Below, piece after piece: positions 24,646-33,432 of a stretch of DNA of 58,345 nucleotides. The stretch is taken from the NCBI GenBank assembly GCA_963776195.1, contig CAVZMO010000021.1:1-58345 (forward strand), given 5' to 3'. The translations under genes were made by a program, and so were the position numbers. This DNA is from CAVZMO01 sp963776195 (GTDB lineage: Bacteria; Nitrospirota; Thermodesulfovibrionia; Thermodesulfovibrionales; SM23-35). The notes under the pieces are model-generated. The model had not been told where the DNA came from and ran no database searches. It saw only the letters and a list, made by a program, of their open reading frames with translations. Every line of letters begins with the position of its first letter. The stretch's first letter is position 1.

Positions 24646-24895
24646 AAAAAAGAAACTTGGCTATGCAAAGGCGATACGGGAGCTTGAGCAAATCATAAGC
24701 GAGATAGAGACGGAAAGCATCGACGTTGATGTGCTGACGGAAAGGGTAAAAAGGGCCACCTGCCTGATAAAATTCTGTAGGGGAAGCCTGAGGACGACAG
24801 AGGAGGAAGTGAAAAAGGCACTCTCCGAGATCGGGGAAAAGCCGGAAGAAGAGGTACCCGAAGGACCGGCTGATGCAGACGCCGAGCCGTTTTAG
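24638..24895 (+). CDS. xseB: Exodeoxyribonuclease VII small subunit
   Basis: 85 residues. The two-helix hairpin YAKAIRELEQIISEIETESIDVDVLTERVKRA followed by a second helix with RTTEEEVKKAL is the XseB fold. Overlaps the xseA end, so expression is coupled. Acidic tail. Confidence 0.93.
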   Translation: MSEKKKLGYAKAIRELEQIISEIETESIDVDVLTERVKRATCLIKFCRGSLRTTEEEVKKALSEIGEKPEEEVPEGPADADAEPF

Positions 24896-24954
24896 GAAAG
24901 GCTTTTAGAGACTATCTTGAAACGAGATTATTTTAGGAAAACTATGGGGGGACT

Positions 24955-25614
24955 ATGATGAACAAACCACTATTACTTGCCATGTCGTTAGTATTGACTA
25001 TTTTGCCTCTTTGCGCCACCTTGACCTTTGCGGAGGGACTCAAGCCGGTCCAGCTTTTGAAGCCGCAAATTGACAGAGGAAGACCCTTAATGCAAGTCTT
25101 GAAGGACAGAAGTTCTTCCCGTTCGTTCAGAACCGAGAAACTGCCTATTCAGGTGCTGTCAAATCTGCTTTGGGCGGCGTTCGGAGTAAACCGAACAGAC
25201 ACAGGGAAGCGCACTGCACCTTCTGCAATGAGTTGGCAGGAGATTGATATCTATGTCGCTATGGCTGAAGGTCTTTACCAGTACGACGCCAAAGATCATA
25301 TATTAAAACCAATTCTGCCGGATGACATCCGGGGGCTGACAGGCCGTCAGGAGTTCGTGAAAGAGGCGCCTGTTAACCTTATATATGTAGCAGATTTCTC
25401 AAGGATGGGCACGGCCGCAAAGGAAGATAAGGACCTCTATTCAGCTGCCGACACAGGCTTCATTAGCCAGAATGTGTATCTGTATTGCGCCTCCGAGGGG
25501 CTTGCTACTGTCGTGCGTGGATCGATTGACAGGCAGACATTGTCAAAGGTGATGAGGCTGCGGCCGGATCAAAAAGTAATTCTTGCGCAATCAGTGGGAT
25601 ATCCGAAAAAGTAG
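24955..25614 (+). CDS. Secreted nitroreductase-family (SagB/ThcOx-like) protein
   Basis: 219 residues. Signal peptide (LLLAMSLVLTILPLCATLTFA, cleavage after the last Ala) predicts export. The mature part has RSSSRSFRTEKLPIQVLSNLLWAAFGVNR with RTAPSAMSWQEIDIYV, the FMN-binding start of SagB-type nitroreductases. Later GFISQNVYLYCASEGLATV and VILAQSVGYPKK match the C-terminal half. The partner redox reaction is unknown. G-rich ribosome site before ATG 24955; ATG 24958 is an alternative. Confidence 0.85.
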   Translation: MMNKPLLLAMSLVLTILPLCATLTFAEGLKPVQLLKPQIDRGRPLMQVLKDRSSSRSFRTEKLPIQVLSNLLWAAFGVNRTDTGKRTAPSAMSWQEIDIYVAMAEGLYQYDAKDHILKPILPDDIRGLTGRQEFVKEAPVNLIYVADFSRMGTAAKEDKDLYSAADTGFISQNVYLYCASEGLATVVRGSIDRQTLSKVMRLRPDQKVILAQSVGYPKK

Positions 25615-25754
25615 CCCGTATAATCCCGGGGAAAGAGCGTTAAAAGGGATCATTGGGAGAGTAGCATTGCTATTGTTGGCGGCAGCTGTTATCGGTTGCT
25701 GTCTGTTTCGCGCCCGAATTTATTTTTCCCGATCAAATACAGTAAAATAATTTA

Positions 25755-26180
25755 ATGAAGAAAAGACTTACAGACAAGCAATTACGGAAGTTTTTCTGGG
25801 AAGCCGATGAATTGCCCTTTGACAACAAGGCTTCCTATCTGCTCGGAGATCTGATCAAGTATGGGGTCAGTCGCTGTATTCAGATTTCGGGCGTTTTAAA
25901 GTCTGTTTATTATGAGTTCGATATTTATAGAGAAAGAAATTTTATCGTTACCCTGGTTGTTGAACTGCCGATAGATTTCACTCTGAAGAACATTGAGAGG
26001 GCCATTGTTTTTTTATACGAAAAGGGCGGCTTGATCGCCTCTAACGACGTGAAAACCTTTCAAAAATGGAAAAAGAAGATAAAGCCTTTATACCCGTATG
26101 AACATGCCAAATACTCGGCCATGAGATTCATGGAGGCGCTCAGGAAGGGGATGCTCTCGGACGGTATGAATAGCAACTAG
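25755..26180 (+). CDS. Hypothetical protein, 141 residues
   Basis: No family recognised. A basic, mostly helical protein starting MKKRLTDKQLRKFFWEAD, with a middle strand region NFIVTLVVELPIDFTLKN and a C-terminus MRFMEALRKGMLSDG. No membrane segment or signal peptide. Followed by a convergent SHOCT protein gene 6 bp away. Confidence 0.55.
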   Translation: MKKRLTDKQLRKFFWEADELPFDNKASYLLGDLIKYGVSRCIQISGVLKSVYYEFDIYRERNFIVTLVVELPIDFTLKNIERAIVFLYEKGGLIASNDVKTFQKWKKKIKPLYPYEHAKYSAMRFMEALRKGMLSDGMNSN

Positions 26181-26186
26181 CGCAAC

Positions 26187-26423
26187 TCATGTTTTCGTCA
26201 GGTCATCCTTAATCTTTTCGAACTCTTCTTTACTGATCTCTCCTCTTGCGTATCTCTTCTTAAGAATATCGAGGGCGGTTTCTTCTTTCTCTTCTCTCTT
26301 AGCGCCTCTGCCGACTAATTTAACGAGATAAACAATTCCTGAAATGAGCAGTACCCAGAATATGATCATAAAAATCCACCCGAATCCGAATCCCATTCCC
26401 CATCCATAATCCCAGTGCATCAT
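26187..26423 (-). CDS. Small SHOCT-domain membrane protein
   Basis: About 78 residues. AGGAGG lies 4-7 nt before the ATG-ATG pair at 26423/26420, which overrules the longer frame from 26468. One transmembrane helix (FGWIFMIIFWVLLISGIVYLV) after a Trp/Gly-rich N-terminus. The SHOCT motif is ALDILKKRYARGEISKEEFEKIKDDL. Role unknown; SHOCT is thought to mediate oligomerisation. Confidence 0.85.
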   Translation of the reverse strand: MMHWDYGWGMGFGFGWIFMIIFWVLLISGIVYLVKLVGRGAKREEKEETALDILKKRYARGEISKEEFEKIKDDLTKT

Positions 26424-26618
26424 ATAACCTCCTGCAATGATTTTAATATTTGCTATCACAGATCGCATCCCTTGTCAAATGTGCGGTGGCCTCACGGGTG
26501 GGACAGGATGTTCGGGACCTATGTCAATCCGCAATTACTAGGAAAGGACTTTGCCCTCGGTTTCGTTTCCACACAGAAACGCCTCCTCCGCATGATTGCG
26601 GGCATATGACCCGCGTGA

Positions 26619-28475
26619 TCAAAAAGGACCGGTTTTCTTATCTCTCCGTTCTCTCTTCAACCGTTCTATCGCTACCAACAAAAGGGAAATTGCCGCCGGC
26701 GTGATGCCGGGTATTCTGCTTGCATGGCCGAGATTTGCAGGCCTTACTTCCTGCAACTTGCTCAGGACTTCTTTTGAAAGTCCGTTAACTGATACATAAT
26801 TAAAATCTTCGGGTATCCTCTTCCTTTCAATTTTCTTAAGCCTTTCGGCCAGTTCCATCTGACGGACGATATAGCCCTCATATTTGACCTGAATCTCGAC
26901 CTGCCTTTTCATGTCATGGTTAAGGGGTTTATCAGAAGGCGCATTATCCTCTACAAATTTATACGTTATCTCCGGTCTTTTCAAAAGCTGTTCCAGAGAC
27001 TCAGATCTGTTTTCAGCGAGTTTGATGCGCCTCTTCTTGATGCGCTGAAGCTCTTCTGCAATCAGTTCTCTTTTTTCGAGAAAATTTTCATAGACCCCTT
27101 TATCAAGAAGCCCGATTTCATACCCTTTGTCCATCAAACGCAGGTCGGCATTGTCATGTCTCAGAAGGAGCCTGTACTCAGCTCTCGATGTGAACATCCT
27201 GTAAGGTTCATTCGTTCCTTTTGTGATGAGGTCGTCAATAAGGACCCCGATATATGCCTCATGCCTCCCGAGTATCAAAGGGTCTTTCCGTTGAAGTTTT
27301 CGTGATGCGTTGATTCCTGCCATAAGGCCCTGGGCCGCAGCCTCCTCATAGCCCGAAGTCCCGTTGATCTGGCCCGCAAGAAAAAGTCCGTCAATAAGCT
27401 TTGTCTCCAGACTGTGTTTAAGCTGGGTCGGATAGACAAAGTCATATTCTATTGCATATGCGGGTCTCATGATTTCCGCGTCTTCAAGACCGGGGATGGT
27501 CCTGACGAATTTCACCTGGACATCATAAGGAAGGCTCGTGGGGATTCCGTTTGCATAATACTCCTTTGTCTCAAGCCCCTCCGGCTCGAGAAAGACCTGG
27601 TGCCGCTCACGTTCTTTAAACCGGACAACCTTATCCTCTATAGACGGACAATATCGGGCCCCGATCCCTTTGATCTTTCCGCTGTAAAGGGGAGAGCGGT
27701 CGAGATTGGCAAGGATTATTCTGTGGGTTTCGGAGTTTGTATATGTTATATAGCAGGGAAGCTGCGGGTTTGATATCTTCCCGGTGCAGTGCGAGAAAGG
27801 CAGAGGCGGATCATCTCCGTATTGAGGCTCTGTCTTTGAAAAATCTATCGTTTTCGCGTCCAGCCTCGGAGGGGTGCCTGTTTTTAACCGGCCCATTATA
27901 AGACCGAGGCTGTTCAGTGAATCAGACAACCCTATTGAAGGAAACTCTCCCGCCCTACCTGCGGAAAAATTCTCCAGACCGATGTGTATTAATCCTTTCA
28001 AAAAGGTGCCTGTTGTAACGATGACGGCCTTTGCTCCGTAAGATGTTCCGAGAGAAGTCAGAACACCTTGTATTTTTTCGTCCTCTACGATGATTTTTTC
28101 TACCAATGCCTGCTTGATATCGAGGTTCTCCTGTGCCTCGATGACCTTTCTCATAGTAAGCCGGTATAAAACCCTGTCGGCCTGGGCGCGTAAAGACCAG
28201 ACCGCCGGACCCTTACTCATATTAAGCATCCTGAACTGTATGCCCGCTTTGTCCGTCACCTTTGCCATTTCACCGCCGAGGGCATCGATCTCCCGAACGA
28301 GATGACCTTTTGCGAGTCCACCCACGGCAGGGTTACAGGACATCTGGCCGATGGTATCGAGGTTTATTGTGAAAAGGCAGGTAGTAAAACCCATACGGGC
28401 TGCTGCAAGGGCAGCCTCACAGCCTGCATGCCCGGCGCCGATGACGACGATGTCATAATCACGGTCTTTGTACAT
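26619..28475 (-). CDS. mnmG: tRNA uridine 5-carboxymethylaminomethyl modification enzyme MnmG (GidA)
   Basis: 618 residues. N-terminal FAD site DIVVIGAGHAGCEAALAAARMG, then CNPAVGGLAKGHLVREIDALGG, TGTFL, GRLKTGTPPRL, GQINGTSGYEEAAAQGLMAGINA and TSRAEYRLLLRHDNADLRL, with the C-terminal helical domain ending in PGITPAAISLLL. With MnmE it installs the wobble-uridine modification. Complete, divergent from the radical SAM pair. Confidence 0.97.
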   Translation of the reverse strand: MYKDRDYDIVVIGAGHAGCEAALAAARMGFTTCLFTINLDTIGQMSCNPAVGGLAKGHLVREIDALGGEMAKVTDKAGIQFRMLNMSKGPAVWSLRAQADRVLYRLTMRKVIEAQENLDIKQALVEKIIVEDEKIQGVLTSLGTSYGAKAVIVTTGTFLKGLIHIGLENFSAGRAGEFPSIGLSDSLNSLGLIMGRLKTGTPPRLDAKTIDFSKTEPQYGDDPPLPFSHCTGKISNPQLPCYITYTNSETHRIILANLDRSPLYSGKIKGIGARYCPSIEDKVVRFKERERHQVFLEPEGLETKEYYANGIPTSLPYDVQVKFVRTIPGLEDAEIMRPAYAIEYDFVYPTQLKHSLETKLIDGLFLAGQINGTSGYEEAAAQGLMAGINASRKLQRKDPLILGRHEAYIGVLIDDLITKGTNEPYRMFTSRAEYRLLLRHDNADLRLMDKGYEIGLLDKGVYENFLEKRELIAEELQRIKKRRIKLAENRSESLEQLLKRPEITYKFVEDNAPSDKPLNHDMKRQVEIQVKYEGYIVRQMELAERLKKIERKRIPEDFNYVSVNGLSKEVLSKLQEVRPANLGHASRIPGITPAAISLLLVAIERLKRERRDKKTGPF

Positions 28476-28530
28476 GATTTACTATAAAAGATTCCACTCC
28501 ACCTATTCAAATGAGCGCTCCAGGAGGTTA

Positions 28531-28539
28531 TGTTATAAT
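28531..28539 (+). promoter_or_regulatory. Extended -10 box upstream of the radical SAM pair
   Basis: TGT followed by TATAAT (28534-28539), an extended -10. The expected +1 is about 28546, at the ATG of a 26-codon frame. No good -35. Confidence 0.45.
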
Positions 28540-28544
28540 TCATT

Positions 28545-28625
28545 ATGATTTTGAATTTTCTTAATATCTTAATCACCCCACCGAGAAAAGAGGGGTTTAA
28601 AAGTGACCCTGAATGGATCTTTTAA
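28545..28625 (+). CDS. 26-residue reading frame before radical SAM genes
   Basis: ATG at 28545 to TAA at 28625, ending 24 bp before the radical SAM start. Peptide: hydrophobic start MILNFLNILI, then TPPRKEGFKSDPEWIF. No ribosome site at standard distance, but the promoter would give a leaderless message. It could be a leader peptide or a substrate peptide. Weak support: position and promoter only. Confidence 0.25.
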   Translation: MILNFLNILITPPRKEGFKSDPEWIF

Positions 28626-28649
28626 GAACTGATCGTTTAAAAGGATACC

Positions 28650-29501
28650 TTGCTTCGATATAAAGAAATATTTCTCGGTGGCCGCTGCAACAATAATTGT
28701 CTTTATTGCACTGCCGGTCATAAAAGCTCATCGCAGATCGATATCAGCCAAATCTCTGCTTCCCTAAACCAAAAAGAAGAAGACAATGTAGCTTTTTACG
28801 GAGGGGAGCCGATGCTGCGAAATGATCTTTCGGGCATTATCAATGCTGCCAAAGGAAATGGTTATAGAAGGATTAAGTTAATAACGAATGGACGGGCCTT
28901 TTCGGATATCCGGTTTCTCCAGCAGGTAATGACAGCAGGTTGCCACCTGTTTGAAATAACCTTGTGGGGCTCTAATCCGTCTTTGCATGATCATATGACT
29001 CAGACTCCGGGCAGCTTCCGGGAGACGATTCATGGATTGGAAAATTTGGCTGGATATCCTGAAGATAAATTTTTTTGTATACGCATCCCTGTCTGTAAAG
29101 AGAACTATTCAGATATGGAAAACACTGTCGTTACAGCCCTGAATTTCGGCATCAATCGCATAGTCCTCTCCGTTCAAGATTACCAGGCGTCTTTTCAATC
29201 TGTTCTCCCTCATATCAAAAATGCGATCAATATAAGCATCTTCAACCGCACATGGGTCCTGACCGAGGGGCTGCCTTTCTGTATCATGCAAGGGCTTGAG
29301 GAGCACATGGGTGAAATCTATTACGGCTGGGATAATATTTATGACAGGATTTTTCAAAAGCATAAATATTGTGTCGATTGCATTTATAAAGAATTGTGCC
29401 CCGGAGTGGAAGCCGGATACGCAGACCGTTTCGGGGCTGAAGAATTTACACCGGTTCCGGCAAATAAATATTTCCCAAACATCAAGGCATTGTATGAATA
29501 A
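28650..29501 (+). CDS. Radical SAM protein with C-terminal cysteine cluster
   Basis: 283 residues from a TTG start. The 4Fe-4S motif GGRCNNNCLYC (CxxxCxxC, residues about 12-19), GGEPMLR (SAM-binding GGE), and LITNGR define the core. Near the end YCVDCIYKELCPGV is a SPASM/twitch-like auxiliary cluster motif. Such enzymes act on peptides or small molecules via a 5'-deoxyadenosyl radical. Overlaps the next radical SAM gene by 8 bp, so the two act together or are coordinately made. Confidence 0.85.
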   Translation: MLRYKEIFLGGRCNNNCLYCTAGHKSSSQIDISQISASLNQKEEDNVAFYGGEPMLRNDLSGIINAAKGNGYRRIKLITNGRAFSDIRFLQQVMTAGCHLFEITLWGSNPSLHDHMTQTPGSFRETIHGLENLAGYPEDKFFCIRIPVCKENYSDMENTVVTALNFGINRIVLSVQDYQASFQSVLPHIKNAINISIFNRTWVLTEGLPFCIMQGLEEHMGEIYYGWDNIYDRIFQKHKYCVDCIYKELCPGVEAGYADRFGAEEFTPVPANKYFPNIKALYE

Positions 29502-30774
29502 GAGGAAGGTCGTTCTCATTTCCTTTAACTGGGCGAACCATTTTTCCCTTGCCCTGGGTTATCTGAAGGCCTGCGCACTCAAGGATAAATTTATCAGGGA
29601 AAATGCCGAAATAGAGATAATCGATTTTGATACCGAAATGCTGAATGTCCAGCAGGTGGTCTACTATCTTTCGCAGATTAAACCGGATATTATCGGATTT
29701 TCCTGTTATTGCTGGAACATCGATAAGGTCCTGGATACGACCAGGATCATAAAAACAATATATCCTCAGATTCAGACAGTCTTCGGCGGACCGGAGGCAG
29801 GACCCGTCGGGCCTAAGTATTTGAGAGAAAATCCTTTTATTGATGTGGTGATAAAGGGGGAAGGCGAAATCACCTTTGCTGAACTGCTGAAGCATTATCT
29901 GGGGGAAGGCCGCATAGAAGAAATTGCCGGGATTAGTTATCGCATTAACGATCAGGTTTATGAAAATCCTGAAAGGCCGCCGATAGAAGATCTGGGCGAA
30001 ATCCCTTCTCCCTATCTTGAGGGCATCTTAGCCCCCAGAGACAAGGTGACTTATATCGAGACGTATCGGGGCTGTATTTTTCGGTGCCACTACTGTTTTG
30101 AAGGGAAGCACCTCCCGAAACTGCGGTTCTTCCCTGAGGAGAGAGTAAAAAAGGAAATAGAATTCATTCTGAGTCATCAGAAGATAAGAAGTTTTCACTT
30201 CGTCGACACGGTCTTTAATTTCAGGAAAGAGAGACTGGAAAGGCTGGTGAAAATGATTTCAGGCGCCAACCGCTTCGGGACCGAATTGCGCACCGTCGAG
30301 ATCATCGCGGAATTCGTCGATGAAGAGACGGTAGATCTCTTTAAAAGGGCCAATGTGAAAAGCGTAGAAACCGGCCCGCAGACGGTAAATGAAGACACGC
30401 TCAAAAATGTTAACCGCTATTACAGGGGGGAGAAATTCAGGAACGGCATAAGACTCCTTGAAGATAAAGGGATAGAAGTAACGACCGATCTCATCATCGG
30501 GCTTCCCGGTGATAACTTTTTCAAATTCGTAAAGTCTGTAAAGACGTTAATCAACATGAAACCCTCAACGATCGTCTTCAGTATTTTGCACGTGCTCCCG
30601 GGCACCATCCTCTATGAAAAAAGCCGGGAATTCGGCCTCAAATTCGATGACAAAGCTCCTCACCTTATCCTCGGCGCCCCCGACTTCCCTTATGAAGATA
30701 TCGATAAGGCCGTGATCATGGCTTATAGCCTGGACAAAGAATACAACATCAAACGGCCGTCCGCTGACGTTTAA
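29494..30774 (+). CDS. B12-binding-domain radical SAM protein
   Basis: 426 residues. ATG 29494 lies inside the upstream stop region. The cobalamin-binding-like N-terminal domain has ALGYLKACALKDKF, DIIGFSCYCWN and VFGGPEAGPVG, without an obvious DxHxxG loop. The radical SAM core has YRGCIFRCHYCFEG (CxxxCxxC), FVDTVFN, TGPQTVNEDTLKNVNR and TTDLIIGLPGD. This class includes methyltransferases and hopanoid, bacteriochlorophyll and RiPP-tailoring enzymes; the substrate here is unknown. cobO elsewhere in the window fits a B12 user. Confidence 0.85.
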   Translation: MNKRKVVLISFNWANHFSLALGYLKACALKDKFIRENAEIEIIDFDTEMLNVQQVVYYLSQIKPDIIGFSCYCWNIDKVLDTTRIIKTIYPQIQTVFGGPEAGPVGPKYLRENPFIDVVIKGEGEITFAELLKHYLGEGRIEEIAGISYRINDQVYENPERPPIEDLGEIPSPYLEGILAPRDKVTYIETYRGCIFRCHYCFEGKHLPKLRFFPEERVKKEIEFILSHQKIRSFHFVDTVFNFRKERLERLVKMISGANRFGTELRTVEIIAEFVDEETVDLFKRANVKSVETGPQTVNEDTLKNVNRYYRGEKFRNGIRLLEDKGIEVTTDLIIGLPGDNFFKFVKSVKTLINMKPSTIVFSILHVLPGTILYEKSREFGLKFDDKAPHLILGAPDFPYEDIDKAVIMAYSLDKEYNIKRPSADV

Positions 30775-30918
30775 TATCGACACCTCACTTTGCACAGAAG
30801 GTAGCACGTCTTTTTTCTCAATGCTACCTGACTAACAAACGCCCTGGCCGCTTCAGTCAGACCTTTAGTTTCCGATAATAACAATCGTATCCGGGTGTTT
30901 TTCTTCGACTCTGGAATA

Positions 30919-31160
30919 TCAGTGCGTAATTTTTACTATGCCGACCTTATTCTTGCCACTGCAAGCGATGTAAATGTCACCTGAGGGAGTCGCAGCCATA
31001 TTGCGGATAACGCCGCCTCCCGAGGGAATAGGCCAAGTCTGGAAGGACTTAGTCTTCGGATTGAAGCGTACTATTGTATTCGGCTGAACGCCAGATTCCG
31101 TATACCACACATTTCCATCAGGTGTCACGGCGATGCCGTATGGCGTTGGCGCAGGCGAAG
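30919..31160 (-). pseudogene. Fragment of a streptogramin-lyase-like (Vgb) beta-propeller
   Basis: The frame reads PTPYGIAVTPDGNVWYTESG, NTIVRFNPKTKSFQTWPIPS, GGGVIRNMAATPSGDIYIACSG to a stop at 30919. These are two blades of a Vgb/NHL-type propeller. The remaining four to five blades are missing upstream, where the sequence joins a transposase fragment near 31150. A truncated relic, perhaps cut by an insertion. Confidence 0.7.
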
Positions 31161-31340
31161 AAGGCCATTATCTATCTGAGTCACAGGTTCAGCGGCCTTT
31201 CGCTCAAGGAGATTGGGAGGCAGTTCGGCATCAAGGAATCGGCAGTATCACAGGCGAGTCGCCGGTTTGAATCAGCTCTTTCACAGAATGTGCGGCTGAG
31301 AAAGAAGGTGGAAAGAGTGAGAGAGGCGCTTGATTTATGA
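31141..31340 (+). pseudogene. C-terminal fragment with DnaA_C-like HTH (REP/IS200-type transposase tail)
   Basis: LAQAKKAIIYLSHRFSGLSLKEIGRQFG followed by KESAVSQASRRFESALSQ is the DnaA domain-IV-like helix-turn-helix often fused to the C-terminus of REP-associated Y1 transposases. The catalytic HUH part is missing. It joins head-on with the Vgb fragment at about 31150. Confidence 0.65.
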
Positions 31341-31736
31341 AATGTGTAGACCTGACCCTTGTAACTGTAATTCTAAAGAGAGGGCCAAATGTCAATAAGC
31401 AAGCCTGACCCCGCAACCTCTCTGTCTAATGTTATCTCCTTACAAATTTTATTGCTCAGTAAAATAGTAAAATAAACTTACTATTTTGTCAATGTCTATT
31501 TGCCTGCAGGAGAGAGGGGAAGAGACGCGGGGTGATATTACCTGTTGGAATAGACCGGAAATCTCGTCGGGCGTCTTTCATCCCGAAAGTAGTATGTTTT
31601 TTTTCTCGGATTCACCTACAAGCCTGTAAAATCAAGCAAGGGTCGTAACTGAAGATTTACAGGATAAACAAATGCATAACACTGGGGATCATCGGCGACT
31701 GAAAGCCGTCAGGGGGCTTCGTTTGTTGGGCATTTT
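31341..31736. other. Gene-free stretch with a palindrome
   Basis: Nothing coding. AAAATAGTAA (31461-31470) and TTACTATTTT (31478-31487) form a 10-bp-arm dyad with a 7-nt spacer; on the minus strand it has a weak T-tract and could end transcripts, or be a protein site. Confidence 0.45.
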
Positions 31737-32465
31737 CTATAAAATTCGTTTCCAGCGCTTGAATGCCCTAATATCATCTGGTGACAAAATAAACCATTCG
31801 CCTTCTCCACGTTTATCATTGAATCTATTATGCCAGTAAGCTTCAACTCCAACAGGGTCGTCTGTCTCGATGCTATGGATTGTTTTTGCTGGAACTGGAA
31901 TCTGGATTGCAAATTCTCGCTCTCGACGACCAACAGAATTAGTTCGACCAATCTTGTAATGCTTCCCCGATTTCATTAAGTAAACAAAGCCGGAAGTCAC
32001 CTTTGATGCCTTGCTTGAATCTTCTTTTTGCTCGTGACTTGCAACAGGGTTGTAGTCAGAACAAAGAGTAACAATATCTTCATTGCCAGGATGTGTTTGA
32101 CAGTAACGTACAACCGCTTTAATTAATTTTTCCTTACCGCCGAAACGATCAAACATACTATGAGATGGGAACGATCTATCATTCTTTGATTTGCGCTTAA
32201 TCTCTCCGGAGACGGGAAGTTTCCCCAATTCTCTCACCAAGTAAATGTAACTTTGAATGATTGAATCATTGTCTATTGCTGTCTGCAATTTGTTTGGAGT
32301 ATAGCCAGCATCCAGAAGTGCATCACCCCAACGTAGCCAAATGTATGGATACCAATCAGATTTCCTGATTCCAGTTTCACGCTCAAACACCATAGAGCCG
32401 GGAGCTTTGCCTTTGTTCTCTTTTGCTATACGTTTGATTTCAGAGATAATGTGATTCTTGTCCAT
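31737..32465 (-). CDS. T5orf172/MUG113-type GIY-YIG nuclease-like protein with N-terminal HEAR repeats
   Basis: About 242 residues from ATG 32465 (GGGAA upstream). The C-terminal third has GFVYLMKSGKHYKIGRTNS-x-x-RREREF, HSIETDDP-x-x-VEAYWHNRF and GEWFILSPDDI, the T5orf172 branch of GIY-YIG nucleases. The N-terminal part has two stretches of the homing-endonuclease-associated repeat type: IKRIAKENKGKAPGSMVFERETGI...W...RWGDALLDAGYTPN and a second around residues 80-125. Probable DNA-acting accessory enzyme in an island of defence-gene fragments. Confidence 0.8.
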   Translation of the reverse strand: MDKNHIISEIKRIAKENKGKAPGSMVFERETGIRKSDWYPYIWLRWGDALLDAGYTPNKLQTAIDNDSIIQSYIYLVRELGKLPVSGEIKRKSKNDRSFPSHSMFDRFGGKEKLIKAVVRYCQTHPGNEDIVTLCSDYNPVASHEQKEDSSKASKVTSGFVYLMKSGKHYKIGRTNSVGRREREFAIQIPVPAKTIHSIETDDPVGVEAYWHNRFNDKRGEGEWFILSPDDIRAFKRWKRIL

Positions 32466-32780
32466 ATTGTTTCCCTTTGCGCAACAATAATTATACAAAC
32501 TTCTGATCTTCTGCGATTATGAACAGAATATAGCACAGATGGAGAAGTGATGGGAAGCAATAGCAAGTAGAATCAGTGGGAAGAGGTTGTGCCATTTCGC
32601 ATTATGTCCGCATTACGAGATAACACGTATTCGTATAACGAAGATTTGTTGCCCTGCGGTGTTAATTATCCGTTAAAATCAACGCCACCATATCATGCTC
32701 TTTCGTTGCGACTTACAGGAAGGACATTGCGGTGTTCATTTCGATTCGTTATCTCGCCTTCCTACTATCCACCTGCGGCT
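32466..32780. other. Intergenic region, no gene seen
   Basis: No convincing frame. CGAGATAAC (about 32613) and GTTATCTCG (about 32749) are inverted copies about 125 bp apart and may be the ends of a small relic element. Confidence 0.35.
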
Positions 32781-32905
32781 AACTTCTTATTGACCATATT
32801 ATCTGAGTAAATATAAAATTAGGCCATGACAAAGAAGCGGGAGACTCTTATGAAAAGCCATAAGATTATAGGTTATAAATCAATGCTGGGCGAGGTTGCC
32901 GCACT
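32781..32905. repeat. 125-bp direct repeat, copy 1 (promoter plus DUF1016 start)
   Basis: Matches 34992-35115 with about five substitutions and one 1-bp gap. It carries TTGACC-N16-TATAAA (32790-32817) and the first about 26 codons of a DUF1016 gene with ATG 32826, two bases from the predicted +1. Together the copies bracket the TAC module. Confidence 0.85.
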
Positions 32906-33026
32906 CCTCGAATTATCCCGCCGTGCGTCAGTCCGCGCAATCAACTCCATTATGACAGCGACTTACTGGGAGATAGGTAGGAGGATAGTGGAATTTGAGC
33001 AGAAAGGCCGAACAGCGTACGAATAG
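32826..33026 (+). pseudogene. N-terminal fragment of a DUF1016/YhcG-type PD-(D/E)XK nuclease
   Basis: 66 residues. RRASVRAINSIMTATYWEIGRRIVEFEQKG is the diagnostic start of the DUF1016 N-terminal domain. After GRTAYE there is a stop, and the nuclease domain is absent. The rest was lost, since the next sequence encodes a MazG/HsdS chimera. Confidence 0.8.
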
Positions 33027-33069
33027 GACAGGCTGCTTTTTTTGATCATCGAACAGAAAGACTGACCAC

Positions 33070-33342
33070 ATGAATTTTGAAGAAATCCGTCAGCGGCTCG
33101 CTGCATTTGCCGAAGCCCGCAACTGGGCACAGTTTCACTCTCTAAAGAATCTCTCCATGGTTCCCGGCGCCGAACTTGACGCCATTCTGCCATCGGTGCT
33201 TGATAAGTCGTTTAAGGGGCAGTTGTATTTATGGCTCTGCGCTATCAAGCAGGGATTCCACCCTTCAGCGTACATCAGATTGAAAGCGATCGCAAGGATT
33301 TTAGAAAACTTGATAAAGCGAAGGCATCGAGAACGTCCGTGA
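33070..33342 (+). pseudogene. Chimeric relic: MazG N-terminus joined to HsdS C-terminus
   Basis: The first 30 residues (IRQRLAAFAEARNWAQFHSLKNLSM) match the opening of MazG-type nucleotide pyrophosphohydrolases. Next, PGAELDAILPSVLDKSFKGQL matches the C-terminal coiled end of type I restriction specificity subunits. Neither domain is complete. The remainder to 33342 is not recognised. Confidence 0.65.
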
Positions 33343-33404
33343 GGATAATCGATATGTAGTATAATAAGAGCCCACATAGCCCGACGATGTCAATATTTAG
33401 TGGC

Positions 33405-33432
33405 TTGACTCATATATCAGATGTGATATACT
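33405..33432 (+). promoter_or_regulatory. TAC operon promoter with overlapping operator dyad
   Basis: TTGACT (33405-33410), 16-nt spacer, TATACT (33427-33432) with TG one base upstream (extended -10). The perfect dyad TATATCA-GATG-TGATATA (33413-33430) overlaps the -10, a natural autorepression site for the HTH antitoxin. The box directly abuts ATG 33433. Confidence 0.65.
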
